Assembly: GCA_023459435.1 (NCBI GenBank)
Contig: JAEWUL010000015.1
Location: 1-7,192, forward strand
Direction: 5' to 3'
Origin: Bacteroidota bacterium
GTDB lineage: Bacteria; Bacteroidota; Bacteroidia; Bacteroidales; WCHB1-69
DNA: 7,192 nt
Under the pieces are notes generated by a model. The model worked only from the letters and a program-made list of their open reading frames with translations. It searched no databases and was not told where the DNA came from. The position numbers and the translations under genes are program-made. Of the stretch, positions 1-6,478 are shown in pieces; the stretch's first letter is position 1, and each line of letters starts with the position of its first letter.

Positions 1-835
1 CCAAGACAGATTCAAAGAAGCCGGTATTATGGCATTATTAGGTTGCGGTTTTGATCCTGGTGTGACCAGTATTTATACCGCCTATGCTGCCAAACACCAT
101 TTCGACGAGATCCATTACTTAGATATCGTAGACTGTAACGCAGGTGATCACGGTAAAGCTTTTGCTACAAACTTTAACCCTGAAATCAATATCAGAGAGA
201 TCACTCAAAAAGGAAAATATTGGGAAAACGGTCAATGGATTGAGATCGACCCAATGTCTATCCATAAACCAATCCATTACCCAAATATTGGTGAAAAAGA
301 ATCTTACTTGCTATACCATGAAGAGTTGGAATCTTTAACTAAAAACTTTCCTTCCATTAAAAGAGCCCGATTCTGGATGACTTTCGGCCCCAAATATATC
401 AACGTTTTAAATGTACTGCAAGAAGTGGGCCTAACCAGTATCAAACCCATCAACTTTGAAGGCAAAGAGATCGTTCCTCTTCAGTTTTTAAAAGCAGTTC
501 TCCCTGAACCTTCCTCATTAGCAGAAGGGTATACCGGACAAACCTCTATTGGTTGTCAAATCAAGGGGATCAAAGATGGCCAAGAGAAAACTTATTTCAT
601 CTGGAACAACTGCGATCATGCTGAAGTAAACAAAGAGATTGGCGCTCAAGCTGTTTCCTACACAACAGGTGTTCCTGCCATGCTTGGTGCTAAAATGATC
701 TTGACCGGTAAATGGAAAGGTACCGGCGTTTTCAATGTGGAAGAGTTTGATCCTGATCCATTTATGGCTGAAATTGGAAAGTATGGACTCCCCTGGAATG
801 AGGAGATCAATAAACCATTAAGTGTGGAAAAATAA
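1..835 (+). CDS. Carboxynorspermidine/carboxyspermidine synthase (saccharopine dehydrogenase family), 5' partial
   Basis: The reading frame is open from base 2, so the Met at base 29 is internal and the gene starts before the window. The 277 visible codons are the C-terminal part of a protein normally near 400 residues. The segment GIMALLGCGFDPGVT and the later YTGQTSIGCQIKG and TTGVPAMLGAKM stretches match the Lys1/saccharopine-dehydrogenase-like family that Bacteroidota use as carboxy(nor)spermidine synthase. In that family the enzyme joins aspartate semialdehyde to putrescine or diaminopropane with NADPH, in the cytoplasm, on the alternative spermidine route. The N-terminal Rossmann nucleotide-binding part is outside the window. 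The partner decarboxylase (nspC) is not visible here. The gene ends at a hairpin terminator and is transcriptionally separate from what follows. The family call is firm. The exact substrate is inferred, and a lysine-pathway saccharopine dehydrogenase is the less likely alternative. Confidence 0.85.
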   Translation, partial: QDRFKEAGIMALLGCGFDPGVTSIYTAYAAKHHFDEIHYLDIVDCNAGDHGKAFATNFNPEINIREITQKGKYWENGQWIEIDPMSIHKPIHYPNIGEKESYLLYHEELESLTKNFPSIKRARFWMTFGPKYINVLNVLQEVGLTSIKPINFEGKEIVPLQFLKAVLPEPSSLAEGYTGQTSIGCQIKGIKDGQEKTYFIWNNCDHAEVNKEIGAQAVSYTTGVPAMLGAKMILTGKWKGTGVFNVEEFDPDPFMAEIGKYGLPWNEEINKPLSVEK

Positions 836-845
836 TCCATCCAAT

Positions 846-894
846 CCCAAAAAAAAGCGTGAACTTAAAAAATTTACGCTTTTTTTTATTTGGG
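846..894 (+). terminator. Intrinsic terminator after the polyamine gene
   Basis: A perfect 12-bp stem pairs 849-860 with 876-887. It consists of an A8 run plus GCGT against ACGC plus a T8 run, around a 15-base loop. CCC (846-848) and GGG (892-894) can extend it with a small internal loop. The T-run follows the GC core, as in a rho-independent terminator. Because the A-run mirrors the T-run, it could also work from the other strand. Confidence 0.85.
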
Positions 895-916
895 TTAAAA
901 ATTTGTGGTATATTTG
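889..916 (+). promoter_or_regulatory. Bacteroidota-type promoter for the FN3/T9SS gene
   Basis: TATATTTG at 909-916 fits the Bacteroidota -7 consensus TAnnTTTG exactly. TTTG at 889-892 could be the -33 element, but its 16-base spacing is shorter than the usual 19 or so. The -33 candidate directly abuts the upstream terminator. Transcription would begin near 921-924, leaving a leader of about 20 bases before the ATG at 942, with no clear Shine-Dalgarno sequence. Confidence 0.6.
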
Positions 917-941
917 TACCTTGTTTTAACCCATTTTTCTG

Positions 942-2036
942 ATGAAATCCTTTATCTCGTTTTTTTTGTTGGTTCTTGGAGCTCAATTTGTAGTATTCTC
1001 AACCCCTATTTGCAATCCTCCTACAAACGTAACCAATACAGATATTTCACCATTTTCAGCTACCTATACATGGACGCCAGGAGGGACAGAATCAGAATGG
1101 GAAGTGGGTATTAAACAGATCGGGGCATCCGTTTGGCTTACTACAATGGTAACAGCTCCTATTCACACTTTTTATGGAATTGGGTTTTGTTCTAATTATG
1201 AAGTTAGAATTAGAGCAAAATGTGGCTCGGGGAACTATAGCGATTATGCTCCTATTGATACTTTTACAACCATCACTCCTTTTCCTGTAAATCTGGTGGT
1301 TAATCCTGACTTCATCACAGATAGTTCTGCCATTATCTCCTGGATGCACGGTGGAACTGAAAGTGCCTGGATTCTGGAACACAAATTGAAAACCTCATCA
1401 AACTGGATCACTTCTGATGTCTTAAATACTCTAAATTACCATTTAACGGAATTAATAGCAGATACTACTTATGAGGTTCGGGTTAAGGCAATTTGTGGTG
1501 CCTATGAAAGTGATTATACGACACCGGTTGAATTTACAACCGAAATAGGTACACAATATCAGATCGCTGCAATGGTTTATGGCCCCGGTACCATTTCCCC
1601 TTCCGGAATTGTATTTGTAAATGAAGGTGAAAATCAATTGTTTACATTCACTCCTGAATCAAATTCCTTTTTGTATCAGTTACGTATAGATAACGAAGAG
1701 GTCCCTTTTTCAAATGATCAATTTGAGTTCTTAAACGTAAATACTCACCATGTTATTGAGGTCGTTTTTGTTTTGGAAACATTAGAAAATTCGATTCCTG
1801 ACGTGATATCATTAAGTCCAAATCCAACTTCAGGAACAATAGAAATCATTATTGATAAAACTCAACTTCAGGTTAAAGAGTGCTCCCTTTATGATATGTA
1901 TGGTAAACGAATTCAATCGATTCCTATAACAACTGAACGGTCAGTAATTGATCTATCTGGCTTTGCTTCTGGTGTTTATATTCTACGATTACAAAGTGAA
2001 TCGGGTTCAATTTCTAAGATTGTCATCAAAAAATAG
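942..2036 (+). CDS. Secreted FN3-domain protein with T9SS type A sorting domain
   Basis: This 364-residue protein has an N-terminal signal peptide (hydrophobic residues about 4-20). Two fibronectin type III domains follow, at about 22-111 and 112-201. They are internal repeats of each other: GGTESEWE matches GGTESAWI, and YEVRIRAKCG matches YEVRVKAICG. Residues about 204-277 resemble a divergent InlB B-repeat domain (VYGPGTISPSG, a hydrophobic beta pattern). Residues about 284-364 are a Por-secretion tail, with LSPNPTSGTIEI, a central LYDMYGKRI and a terminal GVYILRLQSESGSISKIVIKK-type strand. In T9SS bacteria such tails direct export across the outer membrane and are then removed, usually with anchoring to the surface. 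No catalytic domain is visible, so a binding, adhesion or matrix role is an inference. The start is supported by the signal peptide and the promoter just upstream. It has its own promoter and is probably transcribed alone. Confidence 0.88.
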   Translation: MKSFISFFLLVLGAQFVVFSTPICNPPTNVTNTDISPFSATYTWTPGGTESEWEVGIKQIGASVWLTTMVTAPIHTFYGIGFCSNYEVRIRAKCGSGNYSDYAPIDTFTTITPFPVNLVVNPDFITDSSAIISWMHGGTESAWILEHKLKTSSNWITSDVLNTLNYHLTELIADTTYEVRVKAICGAYESDYTTPVEFTTEIGTQYQIAAMVYGPGTISPSGIVFVNEGENQLFTFTPESNSFLYQLRIDNEEVPFSNDQFEFLNVNTHHVIEVVFVLETLENSIPDVISLSPNPTSGTIEIIIDKTQLQVKECSLYDMYGKRIQSIPITTERSVIDLSGFASGVYILRLQSESGSISKIVIKK

Positions 2037-2075
2037 TATTGTTTTTTTATTTGGGCATTCCCCTAATCCACCAAT

Positions 2076-2193
2076 ATTTTATATTCTAAAAAATAACGGA
2101 TACTGTTTCGAAGCAAAAACAGAACTTTTTATATCAACATATACTTATGCAATTTATGGAAAAATCCACCCGTTATTTACTAGAATATGAAAT
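2076..2193. repeat. Imperfect inverted repeat, 24-base arms, about 118 bases overall
   Basis: Bases 2076-2099 and the reverse complement of 2170-2193 agree at 21 of 24 positions by hand alignment without gaps. The inner ends are AATAACGG (2092-2099) and CCGTTATT (2170-2177), and the outer cores are ATATTCTA (2081-2088) and TAGAATAT (2181-2188). The arms enclose 70 bases with no gene. It could be a small non-autonomous transposable element (MITE-like), a relic of one, or a structured RNA. No target-site duplication is evident outside the arms. An 8-base direct repeat AATCCACC (2065-2072 and 2163-2170) has the wrong placement for the arms. Confidence 0.55.
2103..2130 (+). terminator. Possible weak terminator downstream of the FN3/T9SS gene
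   Basis: CTGTTT (2103-2108) pairs with AAACAG (2117-2122) over an 8-base loop, with T5 at 2126-2130 after a short spacer. The stem is short and AT-rich, and it lies within the larger inverted repeat, so termination here is a guess. The T7 run at 2042-2048 just after the stop is an alternative end point. Confidence 0.22.
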
Positions 2194-2382
2194 CAGTGCT
2201 CAAATTGTGTTTAAAAACAAACAACAAATCTTTTTATAATGGGTTCATATTTTAGTCTAACAAAAATGATACAATAATATACCCAAAATCCAATACCTGT
2301 TAACGAATATCTAACCCTCAAATTAACAATATTCTGTTCACAAATAGAATCATTTTTTAGCATCTTTAATATACTAATATGG

Positions 2383-2390
2383 TAACTTTG
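2383..2390 (+). promoter_or_regulatory. Bacteroidota-type -7 element for the ddl operon
   Basis: TAACTTTG fits TAnnTTTG exactly. The upstream T-rich stretch at 2353-2359 may stand in for the -33 element, but no clean TTTG is present at the usual spacing. Transcription would start near 2395-2398, so the leader before the ATG at 2410 would be only about 12-15 bases. No other consensus -7 element was noticed at the later gene junctions, which supports one promoter for the whole run. Confidence 0.6.
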
Positions 2391-2409
2391 CACGTTTAAT
2401 CTTTTTGTT

Positions 2410-3390
2410 ATGACAAAAGTAGCTCTTTTAGCCGGTGGCAATTCCGGCGAATATGATATCTCTATTAAAACAGGCCGAAACATCCAAGAGATGTTGGATA
2501 AAACTGTTTTTGAAACTTATTTTATTATAGTTCAAGGTATTAACTGGTTTTATACCCTTGAAGATGGCACGAAAGTAAATATCAATAAAGATGATTTTTC
2601 TCTTACCTTAGGCCAAAATAAAATCTATTTTGATGTGGTTTTCAATGCCATTCACGGTGATCCCGGAGAAAACGGCAAACTGCAGTCCTTTTTTGAAATG
2701 ATGGATATCCCTTATACCGGTTGTGATAGCTTTTGCTCTGCACTCACTTTCAATAAATATTTTTGTAATATTGCTGTGGCCAAATTTGGAGTTCCTGTGG
2801 CCCATTCGATCCACTTTTATAAAAATGAAGAGATCGATTTGAATTCCGTTATCTCACAATGTGGGCTCCCCTGTTTCGTAAAACCTTGTAATTCAGGCTC
2901 TAGTGTAGGCGTAAATAAAGCACATAACCTGGAAGAATTGAAAAAGGCTATCCAGGTGGCTTTTAGTGTAGATCAGCAAATTATGATTGAACAGTTTATT
3001 CCCGGCAGAGAACTTACCTGTGGTGTGGCACTCTGGAAAGGTGAAATAAAAGCTTTGGCTGTTTCTGAAATTCTAAGCAAAAAAGAGTTTTACGATTTTG
3101 AAGCCAAATATACACCTGGGTTCCTGGAAGTGGTAACCCCTGCTGAAATCTCTTCTGATCTGGAACAAATGATTAAAACTTACTCTGAAATTATTTACAA
3201 ACGTTTTGGTTGTAAGGGAGTTGTACGAATTGACTTTATTCTTACTCCTGAAAACAATCCAATGTTTCTCGAAATCAATACCATCCCTGGACAAACCGCT
3301 GTAAGTTTAGTCCCTCGTCAACTCAAATATAATCAAATTGATCTTCAAGAGTTTTATGGGGCTCTTGTTTTAGATGCTTTAAATAAATAA
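2410..3390 (+). CDS. ddl: D-alanine--D-alanine ligase
   Basis: This ATP-grasp enzyme joins two D-alanines into the dipeptide that ends the peptidoglycan stem peptide, in the cytoplasm. At 326 residues it has the normal family length. Visible signatures in order are AGGNSGEYDIS (8-18, with Glu14 of the first substrate site), HGDPGENG (82-89), PYTG (101-104), FVKP (156-159, ATP-binding Lys158), SGSSVGV (162-168), EQFIPGRE (194-201), the omega-loop FYDFEAKY (227-234), VRIDF (272-276) and LEINTIPGQTAVSLVP (287-302) with metal ligands Glu288 and Asn290. Tyr234 after EAK matches the Tyr of D-Ala-D-Ala ligases rather than the His of D-Ala-D-Lac types, so no vancomycin-resistance specificity is suggested. 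An in-frame TAA at 2383 excludes an upstream extension. It leads a five-gene run, with an 11-base gap to the next gene. Confidence 0.95.
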   Translation: MTKVALLAGGNSGEYDISIKTGRNIQEMLDKTVFETYFIIVQGINWFYTLEDGTKVNINKDDFSLTLGQNKIYFDVVFNAIHGDPGENGKLQSFFEMMDIPYTGCDSFCSALTFNKYFCNIAVAKFGVPVAHSIHFYKNEEIDLNSVISQCGLPCFVKPCNSGSSVGVNKAHNLEELKKAIQVAFSVDQQIMIEQFIPGRELTCGVALWKGEIKALAVSEILSKKEFYDFEAKYTPGFLEVVTPAEISSDLEQMIKTYSEIIYKRFGCKGVVRIDFILTPENNPMFLEINTIPGQTAVSLVPRQLKYNQIDLQEFYGALVLDALNK

Positions 3391-3401
3391 TGGAATAAAC
3401 T

Positions 3402-4433
3402 ATGAAAAAATTATCCTTACTAATCCTTTTATTTCATTTTACTTCACTTTTTGCTCAATATACTGAAGCGGACATCTATAACTACATTGAAAAATATAAA
3501 GATCTCGCCATCAGAAATATGTACGATTACAAAATTCCTGCCAGTATCAAAATGGCTCAGGGTATTTTTGAAAGTGCCTGTGGAACCAGTCGCCTGGCTA
3601 CTGTTGGGAATAACCACTTTGGGATCAAATGTCATAAAGAATGGGTCGGTGATACCATTAAAGTGGATGATGATGAACTGCAGGAATGTTTCAGAAAATA
3701 TACTAAAGTGGAAGAATCCTATGAAGATCATTCCCTTTTTTTAACCTCCAGACCCCGATATTCTAAACTTTTTAGCCTGGATATCATGGATTACACTTCA
3801 TGGGCTAAAGGACTAAAAGAGGCCGGTTATGCTACAAACCCAAAATACGCTGAAAGAATCATCAGCCTTATTGAACGTTTTCAACTGGCTCAATTAGATA
3901 CCATTTATCAGGAAAGATTAGCAAAAGGATGGTTTGAAATGCAACATCCTGTGGTCGTCATTCAGGATGAACCCGAAATTATTGCCATGATTCAGGCAAA
4001 CGATTTGAACCCCATTTTTGTTCCAAATGTGGAACAGTATCCTCAAGTAAATTATCCCTTCTCAGTCAGGCCCACTTTTGAAAATAATAAAACCATGTTC
4101 GTCATTGCTCAAAAAGGGGATACGTATGCTAAAATTGCAATCGATGTCCAGACAGACGAGAAAAGCCTCAGATTTTTTAATGACGCTCCCCCTTCAAAAA
4201 AATTGAACCCCGGAGAAATTGTTTATATTGAAAAAAAAGGGAAAAAATGCAATACACTAACCCATACACTGGAAGGTTCTGAAAGTATACACTATGTGGC
4301 ACAAAAATACGGGATCCAAATTTCTGTGATCATGGATGCCAATCAGTTAACAGAAAAATCTGTCATTAAACCCGGGAGTGTCCTCAAACTTAGAAAAGAA
4401 AAGAGATCCTTTTTGAATAAATGGTTTAAATAA
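3402..4433 (+). CDS. Exported glucosaminidase (GH73-type) with two LysM domains
   Basis: This 343-residue protein starts with a signal peptide (MKKLSLLILLFHFTSLFA, likely cleaved before Gln19). A mannosyl-glycoprotein endo-beta-N-acetylglucosaminidase-like domain follows at about 22-163. The motif MAQGIFESACG (51-61) carries the expected catalytic Glu57. NNHFGIKC (70-77), CFRKYTKVEESYEDH (96-110) and GYATNPKYAERI (142-153) are further family hallmarks. Two LysM-like domains, at about 232-277 and 288-331, should hold it on peptidoglycan. The predicted role is cleavage of the N-acetylglucosaminyl bond in glycan strands in the periplasm. Cys77 and Cys96 are shared with the downstream paralogue and could form a disulfide. 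The chosen start gives the signal peptide and sits 11 bases after ddl. It was probably cotranscribed with ddl. Activity is inferred from motifs only. Confidence 0.9.
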   Translation: MKKLSLLILLFHFTSLFAQYTEADIYNYIEKYKDLAIRNMYDYKIPASIKMAQGIFESACGTSRLATVGNNHFGIKCHKEWVGDTIKVDDDELQECFRKYTKVEESYEDHSLFLTSRPRYSKLFSLDIMDYTSWAKGLKEAGYATNPKYAERIISLIERFQLAQLDTIYQERLAKGWFEMQHPVVVIQDEPEIIAMIQANDLNPIFVPNVEQYPQVNYPFSVRPTFENNKTMFVIAQKGDTYAKIAIDVQTDEKSLRFFNDAPPSKKLNPGEIVYIEKKGKKCNTLTHTLEGSESIHYVAQKYGIQISVIMDANQLTEKSVIKPGSVLKLRKEKRSFLNKWFK

Positions 4434-4449
4434 TTCAAACCTGAAGCCA

Positions 4450-5502
4450 ATGAAAAAATTGATAGTCATCCTATTCCTGCTGATCAGTACAAGAATGATC
4501 TCTTCTGGTCAATCTTTTAACGAACAATCAGTAAAAAACTATCTGGAGAATTACGCCTCCATCGCAGTAACCTGTAGTGAACAATTTCATGTTCCGGCTA
4601 GTATTCTACTGGCACAAGCTTTGGTTTATACGAAAGGCGGTACCAATCATTTAGCCAAAATACCGAATAATCATATGGCGGTGACTTGTAGTAAAGATGA
4701 TGTGGATAATCGGTACTATCAGGATAATAATATGCATAATATTTGCTTTAGGAAGTATGAAAAAGTGGAAGAATCCTATATGGATTATTTAAAAAAAATC
4801 AAAAACAACGACCTTTATAAACCTTTATTTCAACTAGAACGAAACGACTACAAAGGATGGGCAACCGGGTTGCAAAAAATCGGACATTCCAGCTCTTCTA
4901 ATTATGGAAATACCCTAATCCAGATTATTGAAAAATACAATCTATCCGTTTTCGATCCACAAAAAGTTGAAATGTCCGACTCTTCATCTACACAAACCAT
5001 GACCGTTGAAGTTCCCATAATCGTTGAGATTGATCCTGCCCTTCTGGAAGTAAAAGTGGTTGATGTCAAAAAAGAGGTAGAAACCTCATCTCAGCAACCT
5101 TTGGTATCCAAAGTGTATACCATTTTTGATACAACATCACTAAAAAAAGTATACTATCCTTATGCTGAACGACCTGTATATGAAAAAGACGGGTTAAAAT
5201 TTGTGATTGCAGTTCGAGGGGATAGCTTTTTAAGCATTTCAAAATCAGTTCAACTCCCTGAAAGTCATGTTCGCCTTTATAACGATTTGTACGATTATAA
5301 ATATCAACCTGTGGAAGGTGAAGTTGTTTACATTCAAAAAAAGAGGAAAAAATGCGATGTTCCCTATCATACAATCGTTCTAGGAGAATCTTTACGATAT
5401 ATTTCCCAAATTTATGGAATACAATTAGAGAAGATTCTGGAAAGAAACGATGAGGAGAATATAGGGGTTGGTTATATTTTATGTATCTCCTGTAAAAAAT
5501 AG
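4450..5502 (+). CDS. LysM protein with degenerate glucosaminidase domain (probable pseudoenzyme)
   Basis: This is a 350-residue tandem paralogue of the preceding gene, with the same architecture: signal peptide (about 1-20), glucosaminidase-like domain (about 25-168), a longer spacer rich in Val, Glu and Ser (about 170-235), and LysM-like domains at about 250-296 and 305-347. Residues 23-80 align without gaps to 20-77 of the upstream protein, with 20 of 58 identical by hand count. The catalytic Glu57 position is Tyr60 here (AQALVYT against AQGIFES; codon TAT at 4627-4629). FGIKC has become MAVTC and GYATNPKY has become GHSSSSNY. The structural pieces PASI, NNH, FRKY, KVEESY and the Cys80/Cys99 pair remain. 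The frame is intact, so it is a maintained gene and not a broken one. Glycan binding, scaffolding or regulation of its partner is inferred. The C-terminus ends in an unusual CISC (345-348). Gaps are 16 bases upstream and 3 bases downstream. Confidence 0.85.
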   Translation: MKKLIVILFLLISTRMISSGQSFNEQSVKNYLENYASIAVTCSEQFHVPASILLAQALVYTKGGTNHLAKIPNNHMAVTCSKDDVDNRYYQDNNMHNICFRKYEKVEESYMDYLKKIKNNDLYKPLFQLERNDYKGWATGLQKIGHSSSSNYGNTLIQIIEKYNLSVFDPQKVEMSDSSSTQTMTVEVPIIVEIDPALLEVKVVDVKKEVETSSQQPLVSKVYTIFDTTSLKKVYYPYAERPVYEKDGLKFVIAVRGDSFLSISKSVQLPESHVRLYNDLYDYKYQPVEGEVVYIQKKRKKCDVPYHTIVLGESLRYISQIYGIQLEKILERNDEENIGVGYILCISCKK

Positions 5503-5505
5503 TAT

Positions 5506-6468
5506 ATGTCAAAATCTTTTTACTATTTTAATCCAACAACACTCTCATTTGAAAAAGCAGAGTTCAGTTTCAAAGATCTTATCAAAAGGGCTCTTTGGTT
5601 GATCGCAACAGCTTTATCTTTTGCTTTGCTTTTTATCTGGTTGTCTTTTTATGTGATCGATTCGCCAAAAGAAAGGAAGCTTCAAAAGGAGAATAATGAG
5701 TTGAAACAAAAGCTCAAACAGATCAATCAGCAGTTGGATGTGATGCAAATTGTTATGAATGATATTCAGGATAGGGATGACAATGTGTACAGATCGATTT
5801 TTGAAGCAGAACCTATACCCATTGAAAAAAGAAATCCATTTTTCAATAAAATCACCAAATATGATCATATTGCAGAGCATGAAACGATGAAATTATTGAA
5901 CATAATCTCAGAAAAAACAGATCAGTTGATTTATCAGATGGCACTTGAGAAAAGATCTCTTGATACTGTGGCAAAATTAGTGACTAAAAAAAGTGACCTA
6001 CTCAATGCAATCCCTGCTATTAGGCCCATCAAAAACATGTATCATGTTACATCCGGTTTTGGAAGACGTTATCACCCGATTCTTAAAACGATTAGAATGC
6101 ACACTGGCATCGATATTACAGCCCCAAAAGGAACCGCAGTATACGCCACCGCTGATGGGGTTGTCTCATCAGATCAGGGTGGTTCAGGATATGGGGTTAC
6201 TGTAGTAATCAACCATGGATTTTCATATCAGTCTTTATATGCCCATTTATCCAAAAAAGTTGTAAAAACGGGACAACGGGTAAAAAGAGGGCAACTGATT
6301 GGATATGTGGGAAATACCGGTCTTTCTATGGGTTCACACTTACATTATGAAGTCATAAAAGGGGGTGTGCCCGTTAACCCTGTTCACTACTTCTTTAGTG
6401 ACATAACACCTCAGGAGTATGATGCCATCCTGGAATCATCCAAAAAAATTAATCAAGCACTCTCTTAA
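5506..6468 (+). CDS. Membrane-anchored M23 family peptidoglycan metallopeptidase
   Basis: This 320-residue protein has a short cytoplasmic N-terminus with YYFNPTTLSFE (6-16), a pattern I recall from Bacteroidota M23 proteins. One membrane segment lies at about 30-51 and a coiled coil at about 53-95 (KENNELKQKLKQINQQLD). A helical linker leads to an M23/LytM domain at about 178-295. The domain opens with SGFGRRYHPIL (183-193). Zinc ligands are His199 and Asp203 (HTGID) and His280 (HLHYE, 278-282). The catalytic histidines His247 (YAH) and His278 are also present, so it should be active. The expected activity is hydrolysis of peptide cross-links on the periplasmic side. The basic segment before the membrane helix supports an N-in, C-out topology. 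It starts 3 bases after the preceding stop, which indicates translational coupling. Confidence 0.92.
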   Translation: MSKSFYYFNPTTLSFEKAEFSFKDLIKRALWLIATALSFALLFIWLSFYVIDSPKERKLQKENNELKQKLKQINQQLDVMQIVMNDIQDRDDNVYRSIFEAEPIPIEKRNPFFNKITKYDHIAEHETMKLLNIISEKTDQLIYQMALEKRSLDTVAKLVTKKSDLLNAIPAIRPIKNMYHVTSGFGRRYHPILKTIRMHTGIDITAPKGTAVYATADGVVSSDQGGSGYGVTVVINHGFSYQSLYAHLSKKVVKTGQRVKRGQLIGYVGNTGLSMGSHLHYEVIKGGVPVNPVHYFFSDITPQEYDAILESSKKINQALS

Positions 6469-6478
6469 GATATCAATT

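Larger units (their letters stand above)
2037..2409. other. 373-base intergenic region without a supported gene
   Basis: This AT-rich gap separates the secreted-protein gene from the ddl operon. The open frames crossing it have no recognisable domain and overlap real genes out of frame. It holds a T-run right after the upstream stop (2042-2048), a weak hairpin, a long imperfect inverted repeat (2076-2193), two smaller imperfect inverted repeats (2241-2251 with 2276-2284, and 2302-2310 with 2329-2338) and the ddl promoter. The two smaller repeats could be chance in such AT-rich sequence. I see no tRNA or recognisable riboswitch. Confidence 0.7.

Noticed and set aside
29..835. Treating the Met at 29 as the start of the first gene
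   Set aside because: The frame is open back to base 2 with codons (QDRFKEAGI) that continue the family match, and the protein would lack its nucleotide-binding domain, so the gene is cut by the window edge.
1948..2190. An 80-codon plus-strand frame running from the T9SS gene into the gap
   Set aside because: It begins out of frame inside the sorting-domain coding sequence, has no promoter or recognisable domain, and its second half crosses the inverted repeat.
2076..2193. An integron attC site
   Set aside because: The required RYYYAAC and GTTRRRY ends are not at the outer ends of the inverted repeat, and no integrase or cassette array is visible.
2211..2483. A 90-codon minus-strand frame across the ddl promoter and start
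   Set aside because: It overlaps the ddl start and promoter on the opposite strand, has no domain match by eye, and no -7 element was seen for it.
2410..3390. A vancomycin-resistance-type D-Ala-D-Lac ligase
   Set aside because: The omega-loop reads EAKY with the Tyr of ordinary D-Ala-D-Ala ligases, and no vanH- or vanX-like neighbour is present.
3402..5502. A split or frameshifted single gene instead of two paralogues
   Set aside because: Each frame has its own signal peptide, enzyme-type domain and two LysM domains, so they are complete tandem copies.
5066..5512. A 148-codon minus-strand open frame opposite the pseudo-glucosaminidase
   Set aside because: It lies wholly opposite a well-supported coding gene, has no recognisable domain or signal, and shows the mixed composition typical of an antisense shadow.
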